NCBI RefSeq assembly: GCF_023197165.1
Contig: NZ_JALPRD010000005.1
Location: 62,001-126,000, forward strand
Length of the DNA: 64,000 nucleotides
Source: Sphingopyxis sp. MSC1_008
GTDB taxonomy: Bacteria; Pseudomonadota; Alphaproteobacteria; Sphingomonadales; Sphingomonadaceae
Direction of reading: 5' to 3'
Position numbers and translations under genes: made by a program. This document shows positions 40,671-48,498 of the stretch, piece by piece. The notes below the pieces were generated by a model that saw nothing but the letters and a program-made list of their open reading frames with translations, was not told where the DNA came from and searched no databases. Numbering within the stretch: the stretch's first letter is position 1; each line of letters starts with the position of its first letter.

Positions 40671-43016
40671 ATGTTCAGCGTCCTCGAGTGCGTCGTCTAT
40701 CAGCACGATCTGCGATTTGTCCTGATTGCCGCGCTCGTCTGTATCCTCGGGAATATCAGCCTTTTTGTCATCTTGGGCCGCTCGACGCACTGCGTCGACG
40801 CCCGTCGGCGTCACTGGCTCATGGTCGCGGCGGTGGCCGAGGGCGTCGGCGTATGGGCGACCCATTTCGTCGCCATGCTCGCCTATCGTGGTTCGATGCC
40901 GATCCGATTCGACGTCGGCCTCACGATTTTGTCGGTCGCGATCGCGATCGGCTTCTTCTGGTGCAGCTTTCGATTGCTCGGCAAGGCGCCGGGCGCGAGA
41001 CGCTGCGCCGCCGCTGCGACCGGCGCGGCCATCGGCGTCGCGGCGATGCATTTCACCGGCATGGCGTCGATCATCGCTCCGGCCCGCGTGACTTATGACT
41101 GGGCGCCGATCCTCGTCTCGCTGCTGCTGTCGGGGCTGTGCTTTTTCGCCGCTTTCCTCGCCTTCGCGCGAACAAAAGGCTGGAAGAAGATCGTCCTGCC
41201 CGCAGGGTTCGCGGTGCTCGCCATCGTCGTCATGCATTTCACGGCGATGTCGGCGACCACACTCGTCCCCGATCCGACGCGCGGCGACATATTGGGGACC
41301 GCGAGCAGCCGCGACTGGCTCGTCCCGGCGATCGTGCTTGCCAATGTCGCGCTGGTCGCGCTGGCCCTCACCGGTTCGCTCGTCGACCGCTGGCTCACCG
41401 ACGCGCATGGTCTTGCCGATGCGACGCTTGAGGCGCTCGCGATCACCTATGACGGGCGCATCATCGAGGTGAATGCGCGGCTTTGCGCCCTGCTTGGCGT
41501 CAGCAGCGGCGCGATTGTCGGCAGCACACCCTCCGACTGGTTCGTCGCAGGCGATGGCGGTTCGTTCGAGGCGCCGGGCGGCCATTCCGCCGAGGCGCGC
41601 GTCCGCAGCAGCTTCGACGAAGATCATATCCTCGAGATTGCGACCCAGACGATCGAATATCGCGGGCGAAGCTGCCAGGTCCTGGCGATCCGCGACCTGT
41701 CCGACCGGAAACGCGCGCAGCGGGCGATCGAGCATCTGGCGTCGCACGATGCGCTGACCGATCTGTCTAACCGCGCCCACTTCGCACGCGCGCTCGACGC
41801 CGCGATCGACGCGAAGACGCCCTTCGCCCTGCTCGCGCTCGACCTTGACCGCTTCAAGGCGGTGAATGACATATTCGGCCATGGCGCAGGCGACGAAATC
41901 CTGTGCCGCATCGCCGACATTCTGCGGTCGTCGGTGCGCGCCGACGACGTTGTCGCGCGCATCGGCGGCGACGAATTCCTCGTCATCCAGACGGGCGTTT
42001 CGGGGGCCGAGGAGGCGCGCAAGCTTTCGGCGCGCATCCTCGATACGCTGGCGATCGAAATGGACGTCGCGCGCGATCCGATGGCGGTCGGGGTCAGCAT
42101 CGGCGTCGCGCTCTTTCCGCAGGACGGCACCAATGCCGAGGTGCTGCAGCGCAACGCCGACACGGCGCTCTATCGCGCGAAGAATAACGGACGGGGCAAT
42201 GCCGCCTTCTTCGATCAGGAGATGGACGAGCTGGCGCAGGAACGCCGCGCGCTCGAACATGATCTGCGGCACGCTATCGCGCGTGAGCAGCTGTATGTCG
42301 TGTACCAGCCGCTCGTCGCAACCGCCTTTGCTTCGGTGATCGGTTACGAAGCCTTGCTCCGCTGGAACCATCCCGAACGCGGGGAGATCGCGCCCGACGA
42401 TTTCATTCCTGTCGCCGAGGAAATCGGCGCCATCGTTCCGATCGGCGAATGGGTACTGCGCGAGGCGTGCCGCGCGGCGGCGGGCTGGCCCAAGAATGTC
42501 TCGATCGCCGTCAATGTGTCGACGATCCAGTTTCAGGTCCCGAACCTGCCCGCCGTCGTTCGCGACGCGCTGTCGCAATCGGGGCTGGAGGCACATCGGC
42601 TCGAGCTGGAAATCACCGAGACGGCCTTCCTGCGCAACCGGCATACCGCGCTGAAGGCGCTCCACGAAATCCGCGCGCTCGGCGTGCGGATCGCGATGGA
42701 CGATTTCGGCACCGGCTATTCGTCGCTGAGCAACCTCAAGGCCTTCCCGTTCGACAAGATCAAGATCGACAAGAGCTTCGTCGCCTCGATTTCGGACGAT
42801 GAGGCGGCGCGATCGATCGTTCGCGCGATCATCGGGCTCGGCCGCAGTTTCAACATGCCGATCGTCGCCGAAGGGGTCGAAACGCAGGAACAGCGCCAGA
42901 TGCTGCTCGACGAGGGCTGCCCGCAGGCGCAAGGCTATTATTTCGGCCGCCCCGCCGCCGACCCCTTCCAGACGGAGCCTTGGCCCGACCTGGAAAAGCG
43001 CGACGCCGAGGGCTGA
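40671..43016 (+). CDS. Membrane diguanylate cyclase/phosphodiesterase with MHYT sensor
   Basis: A 781-residue protein. Residues 1-235 hold seven membrane helices with the repeated MHYT signatures ATHFVAM, AMHFTGM and VMHFTAM, proposed to bind copper and sense a gas or redox state. A PAS-like segment (about 240-335) follows. The GGDEF domain has an intact active site (RIGGDEFLV, near 430) and the EAL domain has YEALLRW (near 559), DDFGTGYSSL and EGVETQ. Both catalytic sites look functional, so it can in principle make and break cyclic di-GMP. It stands alone on the plus strand after the cupin gene. Confidence 0.95.
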   Translation: MFSVLECVVYQHDLRFVLIAALVCILGNISLFVILGRSTHCVDARRRHWLMVAAVAEGVGVWATHFVAMLAYRGSMPIRFDVGLTILSVAIAIGFFWCSFRLLGKAPGARRCAAAATGAAIGVAAMHFTGMASIIAPARVTYDWAPILVSLLLSGLCFFAAFLAFARTKGWKKIVLPAGFAVLAIVVMHFTAMSATTLVPDPTRGDILGTASSRDWLVPAIVLANVALVALALTGSLVDRWLTDAHGLADATLEALAITYDGRIIEVNARLCALLGVSSGAIVGSTPSDWFVAGDGGSFEAPGGHSAEARVRSSFDEDHILEIATQTIEYRGRSCQVLAIRDLSDRKRAQRAIEHLASHDALTDLSNRAHFARALDAAIDAKTPFALLALDLDRFKAVNDIFGHGAGDEILCRIADILRSSVRADDVVARIGGDEFLVIQTGVSGAEEARKLSARILDTLAIEMDVARDPMAVGVSIGVALFPQDGTNAEVLQRNADTALYRAKNNGRGNAAFFDQEMDELAQERRALEHDLRHAIAREQLYVVYQPLVATAFASVIGYEALLRWNHPERGEIAPDDFIPVAEEIGAIVPIGEWVLREACRAAAGWPKNVSIAVNVSTIQFQVPNLPAVVRDALSQSGLEAHRLELEITETAFLRNRHTALKALHEIRALGVRIAMDDFGTGYSSLSNLKAFPFDKIKIDKSFVASISDDEAARSIVRAIIGLGRSFNMPIVAEGVETQEQRQMLLDEGCPQAQGYYFGRPAADPFQTEPWPDLEKRDAEG

Positions 43017-43180
43017 GCTCCCGAAAGTCAGCGATAGCCTTCATGCGGCGAATGAGGCACAACTCATCGCGATGGCAGGATGCGGGGGATCAATTTGGCC
43101 GGTGAGGGACCTTCGGTCCGCCGGCACACCTGATTCCGGAGCCGAATATCGTCGGCGCGCAGTGCGCGTGCGAGGCTGAT

Positions 43181-43717
43181 ATGGCCGGCGCCGAAGAACC
43201 CGATATCCTCGCAGCAGCGATCGCGGGCGACCGCGACGCTTTCGAAACATTGCTGCGGCACCACTATGACCGCATCCACGGCCTCGCATGGCAATTGACC
43301 GGATCGCGCGCCGATGCCGACGATATTGCGCAGGACGTCTGTTGCATCCTCGCCGAAAAGCTCTCCGCCTTTCGCGGCGACGCTAAATTCACGACCTGGC
43401 TGTGCAGCATCGTCTATAACGCCTGCCGCGATTTCCATCGGCGGCGGTCAGCCTTTACGCGCTTCACCGGGCGGCTGAGTATCATGGCTGGGCTGGCGCG
43501 GGGTCCAGACGGCCGCGACCTGTATGACGCACTCTGGATCGAAAGCGCGATCGCACGGCTGAAACCCGACCTGCGCGACACCGCCGTCCTGATCGCCGGG
43601 CAGCAGCTGTCGCACGCCGAAGCCGCGCAGATTCTGGGGATCGCCGAAGCGACCGTGTCGTGGCGGATGCACGAAATCCGGCGCCAGCTGGCGGCGAATC
43701 CCCGCCCCGGCGACTGA
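43181..43717 (+). CDS. ECF-type RNA polymerase sigma factor
   Basis: A 178-residue sigma-70 family protein with only regions 2 and 4. Region 2 is [20 protein letters not shown], then [20 protein letters not shown] and [20 protein letters not shown]; region 4 is [20 protein letters not shown] followed by the recognition helix [16 protein letters not shown]. It directs polymerase to a small regulon, likely in response to an envelope signal. It heads a three-gene plus-strand set with the vWA lipoprotein and the membrane TPR protein, which are its probable partners. No standard anti-sigma zinc-finger domain is visible, so the TPR protein with its short cytoplasmic N-terminus is the best anti-sigma candidate. 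Confidence 0.9.
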   Translation: MAGAEEPDILAAAIAGDRDAFETLLRHHYDRIHGLAWQLTGSRADADDIAQDVCCILAEKLSAFRGDAKFTTWLCSIVYNACRDFHRRRSAFTRFTGRLSIMAGLARGPDGRDLYDALWIESAIARLKPDLRDTAVLIAGQQLSHAEAAQILGIAEATVSWRMHEIRRQLAANPRPGD

Positions 43718-43828
43718 CCGCGCGGCGCCGTGGAAATTTTTTAGCAAAGGCCGCCAAGGATTTCCCGCGCCCGCGCGTCCCAGGGACATGCGGGCGATTG
43801 TGCGCCGCTGTTGCCAGGGAGACATATC

Positions 43829-45598
43829 ATGTCCCGTTTCCATCTGATGCTTACCGCGGGTCTCTCGATCACGCTCGTCACCGCCTGCTCGCAATCGAAT
43901 GAACCCGACATTGCATCCCCGTCGTCGGAAGCTTCCACGCCGGCACCAAAGGCCGAGCTGGAAGAATATGCTTCGGACATCGTCGTCACCGGCCAGCGGA
44001 TAGACGCACGCGTGATGGACGCGCCGGTGGCAATGTCTGTGATCGGTTCGCAACATATTGCATCGCCGCCGCCTCCGCCGGCGCAGGCCCGCAAAATGGT
44101 CGTGACTGGCAGCGCCGTTCGCTCGCCCTACCCCGATCGGATGATGCCCTATTATCAGGACGTCGGCCGCGACAAATTCACTTCGACGCAGGAAAATGTC
44201 TTCAAGATCGCACGCGACGAACCCGTGTCGACCTTTTCGATCGATGTCGACACCGCCTCCTATTCCTTTGTCCGCGCGTCGCTGAACAACAATGCGCTGC
44301 CACAGCCTGCCGCGGTGCGGACCGAGGAATTGGTCAATTATTTCCCCTATGATTATGCCGCGCCGCGCAGCGCGCAGCAGCCCTTCTCGTCGAATGTCGC
44401 GGTTTTTCCGAGCCCGTTCACGGCGGGCCGCAAGCTCGTTCGCATCGGGATCAAGGGCTATGCGATCGAACGCGCGACGCGGCCGCGCGCGAACCTCGTA
44501 TTCCTGATCGACACGTCGGGGTCGATGCATGCGCCGAACAAGCTGCCGCTGGTCAAGAGGTCGCTCGGCCTGCTCCTCGACCAGCTCGATCGCAACGACC
44601 GCGTCGCGATCGTGACCTATGCGGGCAGCGCGGGCACCGCGCTCGAGCCGACATCGGCGAGCCAGAAGGACAAGATCCTCGCGGTGATCGACCAGCTTGG
44701 TGCGGGCGGCAGCACCGCGGGCGCCGAAGGCATCCGCCAAGCCTATGCGCTGGCCGAGCGCAATCTCGACCCGAATGGTGTGAACCGCGTCGTCCTCGCC
44801 ACCGACGGCGATTTCAACGTCGGCATCACCAATCAGGATGAGCTGAAAGGATATATCGAGCGCGAGCGCGGCAAGGGTATTTTCCTCTCCGTCCTCGGTT
44901 TTGGCATGGGCAATTACAACGATGCGCTGATGCAGACGCTCGCCCAGAACGGCAATGGCGCCGCGGCCTATATCGACACGCTGGGCGAAGCGCGCAAAAC
45001 GCTGGTCGACGAGGCGACATCGACGCTCTTCCCGATCGCGAAGGATGTGAAGATTCAGGTCGAATTCAACCCGGCCACCGTCGCCGAATATCGGCTCATC
45101 GGCTATGAAACGCGGATGCTCAATCGCGACGATTTCGACAATGACAAGGTCGATGCGGGCGATGTCGGGTCGGGCCAGACGGTCACCGCGATTTACGAGA
45201 TCGTCCCCGTCGGCGGGCCGCGCACGATGGGCGACCTGCGCTACAGCAAGCCCGCCCCGCGGGCCCTCGCGGCACCGTCGAGCGAATATGGCTTTGTGAA
45301 AATCCGCTACAAACTGCCGAAGTCGGATCGCAGCCAGCTGATTTCGACGCCGATCGATCGCCGCGTCGAATTCGCCCGCTTCGCCGACGCGCCGCAGGAT
45401 GCGCGCTTCGCGACCGGGGTCGCGGCCTTTGCCGAACTGCTCCGCGGCGGACGCTACAGCGGATCGATGACCTATGACGATGTGCTGCAGATCGTCGGCG
45501 CCGCGCGCGGCACCGACGATTTCGGATATCGCATGGAACTGGTCCAGATGGTCCGCGCCGCCAAGACGGCGGGATCGATGGCAAAGCTGGAACGCTAA
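43829..45598 (+). CDS. vWA-domain lipoprotein (YfbK-like) with TonB-receptor-like motifs
   Basis: A 589-residue lipoprotein: signal peptide and lipobox LVTAC (Cys20). Residues 50-73 read like the start of a TonB receptor plug (IVVTGQR, then VMDAPVAMSVIG), and MVVTG recurs near 90. After this comes the YfbK-type region (ENVFKIARDEPVSTFSIDVD, SYSFVRASLNNNALP), a von Willebrand A domain with the MIDAS motif LVFLIDTSGSM, and the C-terminal region with YGFVKIRYKLP and TYDDVLQIVGAARG. ATG 43829 is used because the lipoprotein signal begins there; a TTG lies upstream. It is envelope-anchored, and probably a metal-dependent binding partner in a signalling complex with the ECF sigma and TPR genes. Confidence 0.9.
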   Translation: MSRFHLMLTAGLSITLVTACSQSNEPDIASPSSEASTPAPKAELEEYASDIVVTGQRIDARVMDAPVAMSVIGSQHIASPPPPPAQARKMVVTGSAVRSPYPDRMMPYYQDVGRDKFTSTQENVFKIARDEPVSTFSIDVDTASYSFVRASLNNNALPQPAAVRTEELVNYFPYDYAAPRSAQQPFSSNVAVFPSPFTAGRKLVRIGIKGYAIERATRPRANLVFLIDTSGSMHAPNKLPLVKRSLGLLLDQLDRNDRVAIVTYAGSAGTALEPTSASQKDKILAVIDQLGAGGSTAGAEGIRQAYALAERNLDPNGVNRVVLATDGDFNVGITNQDELKGYIERERGKGIFLSVLGFGMGNYNDALMQTLAQNGNGAAAYIDTLGEARKTLVDEATSTLFPIAKDVKIQVEFNPATVAEYRLIGYETRMLNRDDFDNDKVDAGDVGSGQTVTAIYEIVPVGGPRTMGDLRYSKPAPRALAAPSSEYGFVKIRYKLPKSDRSQLISTPIDRRVEFARFADAPQDARFATGVAAFAELLRGGRYSGSMTYDDVLQIVGAARGTDDFGYRMELVQMVRAAKTAGSMAKLER

Positions 45599-45783
45599 TA
45601 TGGTGCGGCGGCGGTTCCTGCGAAGCGCCGCCGCATCTTGCCCGTTTCGGCCGGTCGATCGAGATATTCGACCGCCGCGATATTGTGCGTATAAGGCCAG
45701 ACGATGCCCATGCCCCTTCTCTCGCGCCTGCTGTCTCGATCTGGTTCGAAATCGTACCGGGCCACCTCGGAGACACCGCGGTC

Positions 45784-46851
45784 ATGACGGGCGATGACGA
45801 GCTGAAAGCCTTTCTGCCCGAACCGCCGCCGCCCGCGCCGAAGCGGCGCGAGGCGGCGATTGCCGGCGCGCTTGCCCGCTTCGACGGCGCCTCCGCACCT
45901 GAGGTCGCGCCTCGACCGGCGAGAGCATCCTGGTGGACCAATCTTCGGCGTCCGCAGGCCGGGCTGTTCGCGACCGCCGCGCTGGTCGCCGCGATCAGCC
46001 TGCCCTTCGCCTGGACGGCATTGGATTCGGGCGCGCCGGCGGCCGACGAACAGATTACGCGCGAGACGGGTGAGCCGGCACGAACGGTCGTGGACAACCA
46101 GGTCGAAGTGCCTGCTCCGGTCGCGATCGCGGCACCGCCACCCGCAAAGAACAGCCCCGCTGCCGAGCAAGTGGCGGTGGCGTCCCCCGCGGTTTCCGCG
46201 CCAGCGGCGAAGCGCGTCGAAGTGGCGCAGGCGCCTCCCGCCGCACCCGCCGCAAAAGCCGAGGAACGCGAGGCGATCATCGTCTCGGCCCAGCGCGCGG
46301 CGCGCCCTGTGCAGGACGCACCGTCCGCCATTTCGGCGTTTTCATCCAGCGACGTAGCCGAAGATTCGGTCGTCGTCACGGGAACGCGCATCGCGCCGCG
46401 CGGTGCCCCGAGGCGCGGCGACTGGAACGCCTGCACGTTGAACGATCCGAGCCGCGCCTTGTCACGGTGCAAGAAGCTGGCGAACAGCGGCGCGAAAACC
46501 GTTCGGGCGCAAGCCGACGCGCATCTTTCCGATGGACTGAAACAGGCGTGGGAGGGCGACCTCGATGGCGCGATTACCGCCTTCGACAAGGCGATCGCCG
46601 TCGCGCCCGATCTTTCGGTTGCCTATCTCAACCGCGGCCTCGCTTACGACCGTCAGGGCGAAAGCGCGCGCGCGATCGCCGATCTCGACCGGGCGGTCCG
46701 GCATGCGCCGCAGTCGGCCCGCGCTTATTATAATCGCAGCCTTCTCTTGCGAAAACAGGGCGATACGAAGCGCGCCGAGGTCGACGAACAACGCGCGATC
46801 AACCTCGACGCCCGATATCAGGCGGTACGGCAGCCGCGCGAGCGCGATTAA
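45784..46851 (+). CDS. Single-pass membrane TPR protein with TonB-receptor-like motifs; possible anti-sigma partner
   Basis: A 355-residue protein. Residues 1-58 are cytoplasmic (DDELKAFLPEPPPPAPKRRE and a helix), residues about 60-80 form one membrane helix, and a Pro/Ala/Val-rich periplasmic linker follows. At 165-171 stands IIVSAQR, continuing as PVQDAPSAISAF, and at 196-202 VVVTGTR; both copy the N-terminal signature of sphingomonad TonB receptors. From about 245 to 345 there are two to three TPR repeats (GDLDGAITAFDKAIAVAPDL, AYLNRGLAYDRQG). The topology resembles FecR-like anti-sigma proteins, but no FecR domain is seen. Start ATG 45784 follows GGAG. It is convergent with the XdhC-type gene, stops overlapping by four bases. 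Confidence 0.82.
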   Translation: MTGDDELKAFLPEPPPPAPKRREAAIAGALARFDGASAPEVAPRPARASWWTNLRRPQAGLFATAALVAAISLPFAWTALDSGAPAADEQITRETGEPARTVVDNQVEVPAPVAIAAPPPAKNSPAAEQVAVASPAVSAPAAKRVEVAQAPPAAPAAKAEEREAIIVSAQRAARPVQDAPSAISAFSSSDVAEDSVVVTGTRIAPRGAPRRGDWNACTLNDPSRALSRCKKLANSGAKTVRAQADAHLSDGLKQAWEGDLDGAITAFDKAIAVAPDLSVAYLNRGLAYDRQGESARAIADLDRAVRHAPQSARAYYNRSLLLRKQGDTKRAEVDEQRAINLDARYQAVRQPRERD

Positions 46852-47843
46852 ACGGGGCTGGTCAGACTGCGAACCATCTGCGGGCCGTCAACACCTGCGT
46901 CCGCAACGCCAAGCCGGTGATAATCCTGCACAATCTGCGACAGCGCCGACAGCGCCAGTGTCGCCGGGTCGCGCGTCGCCGGGATCAGGCCTACCGATGT
47001 GCGGAGCTTTTCCCGAAGGTCCTCGCGCACGCCCGCGTCGCGCAAGGCGGTCCGCCGGGCATCCTGCGTCCGCTGGCTCCCGATCGCCCCGACGTAAAAA
47101 GAAGGAAGCTGGAGCGCGAGCGGCAGCAACTCCTCTTCCCAGTCGCGGTCGTGGAAAACCGAAATGATCGCGGTCCATGGATCGGTGACGAGCGGCGGCA
47201 GGTTCGTGCGCGACGTCAGCCGGAGGGTGTCGAAACCCTCGGCATCCAGATCGCCGAGCGCCCGTTCGTCGGGAGAAAGCACGCTGACCTCGGCCCCGAA
47301 GGCAGCGGCGAGACGCGCCAGCGCGGTGAGTTCCTCGCCCTGCCCCATCGCAACGATACGGAGCTTCGGCGCATAACCGAGGCGAAAGCTTCCCTCGTCC
47401 CAGCCGGCGATCGTGTGCGCGCCGGTGACCGTATCGGAATGCACGCCATCGTCGGCAAGCCGTAGCGCCGCGATCTGCCGGCGATCATGCTGCGCCAGCG
47501 CCTGTGCGATCGCATGGGGATCGGGTCGCGGATTGAACAGCAGGTCGATCCCGCCGCCGCACGGAAGCCGGATGTCGAGATAGGGCGACCCCGCGCCGAA
47601 CCGCACGAGCTTCGCGCGCCCGTCGATGAGCGTCCCGATCGCCTCGGCGACGACCGCTGCCTCGATGCAGCCGCCCGAGAAGGAGCCCGCATATTGCCCG
47701 TCCTCGGCGACCGCCATCTGGGCGCCGATCGCCCGCGGCGACGATCCCTCGATCGCGGTGAGCGTGACGAGGATCGTCCCGGCACCCTCAGCGGTACGCG
47801 CCAGAACAAAGCGTAATATGTCGGCCGGCGTGGTTGCTATCAT
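46848..47843 (-). CDS. XdhC/CoxI-family molybdoenzyme maturation protein
   Basis: A 331-residue protein with the N-terminal XdhC_CoxI domain (TLTAIEGSSPRAIGAQMAV and the conserved Cys in GSFSGGCIEAAVVAEA) and a C-terminal Rossmann domain (RIVAMGQGEELTALARLAAA). XdhC-like proteins bind and sulfurate the molybdenum cofactor and deliver it to xanthine-dehydrogenase-type enzymes. The pao-like aldehyde oxidase genes lie 0.6 kb away, so it probably plays the role of PaoD. It is divergent from the MocA-like gene with 57 bp between starts. Confidence 0.92.
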   Translation of the reverse strand: MIATTPADILRFVLARTAEGAGTILVTLTAIEGSSPRAIGAQMAVAEDGQYAGSFSGGCIEAAVVAEAIGTLIDGRAKLVRFGAGSPYLDIRLPCGGGIDLLFNPRPDPHAIAQALAQHDRRQIAALRLADDGVHSDTVTGAHTIAGWDEGSFRLGYAPKLRIVAMGQGEELTALARLAAAFGAEVSVLSPDERALGDLDAEGFDTLRLTSRTNLPPLVTDPWTAIISVFHDRDWEEELLPLALQLPSFYVGAIGSQRTQDARRTALRDAGVREDLREKLRTSVGLIPATRDPATLALSALSQIVQDYHRLGVADAGVDGPQMVRSLTSPV

Positions 47844-47900
47844 CTGCGATTTGCTTTGAAGTCAGCCGACGCGCAAAGCGCGGCGGAAGGAACGAGAGCC

Positions 47901-48476
47901 ATGGCCGAAGCCGCGAACATCGCCGCCATCCTGCTCGCCGCGGGCACGTCGCAACGGTTCGGCTCCGACGACAAGCTGCTGGCGCACCTCGCGGGCGAAC
48001 CGCTGGCGCTGCACGCGGCAAGGCGCATCGTCGAACTGGCGCCGCGGCGGCGCATCGCCGTCTGCCGTGACGACCATGGCGCGCTCGCACGATTGCTGGC
48101 GGCGCACGGCTTCGAGATCGTCGCCAATCCGCATCCCGAACACGGACTGTCGCGATCCTTGGCGTGCGGCATTGCCGAGGCGGCGCGGGGGCCCGACGTG
48201 GCGGCAATGGTCTGCCTCGCCGACATGCCTTTCGTCGGCACCGGCCATCTGCGCAAACTCATAGCCCGGTTCGACCCGGTGGCGGCGCCCGTGGTGGCGT
48301 CGACGAATGGCGATGCGACGATGCCCCCGGCGCTGTTCGCCCGCGCGCTGTTTGAAACGCTGCGCAGCGGCGAAGGCGACCACGGCGGCAAGGCCCTGCT
48401 GATGGGCGCTACACTCGTCCCCGCCCCGGCCGGTGAACTGGTGGACATCGACCGGCCGAGCGATTTACCCAAATGA
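47901..48476 (+). CDS. mocA: MocA-like molybdenum cofactor cytidylyltransferase
   Basis: A 191-residue nucleotidyltransferase with the NTP-binding signature ILLAAGTSQRFGSDDKLLA, and MVCLADMPFVG and DIDRPSDL near the metal site. MocA couples CMP to molybdopterin, giving the cofactor form used by xanthine-oxidase-family enzymes such as PaoABC. ATG 47901 follows GGAACGAGAG; an upstream in-frame ATG would precede the first strand by 15 residues. The context, between an XdhC-type factor and a molybdoenzyme subunit, supports this role over MobA (GMP transfer). Confidence 0.85.
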   Translation: MAEAANIAAILLAAGTSQRFGSDDKLLAHLAGEPLALHAARRIVELAPRRRIAVCRDDHGALARLLAAHGFEIVANPHPEHGLSRSLACGIAEAARGPDVAAMVCLADMPFVGTGHLRKLIARFDPVAAPVVASTNGDATMPPALFARALFETLRSGEGDHGGKALLMGATLVPAPAGELVDIDRPSDLPK

Positions 48477-48498
48477 AACCCCGCTCTCACCCCGGCGA

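Noticed and set aside
40599..42932. Long open frame antisense to the GGDEF-EAL gene
   Set aside because: High GC at third positions leaves few stops on the opposite strand; the translation is low-complexity (Arg/Asp-rich), has no domain, and the sense strand encodes a complete known architecture.
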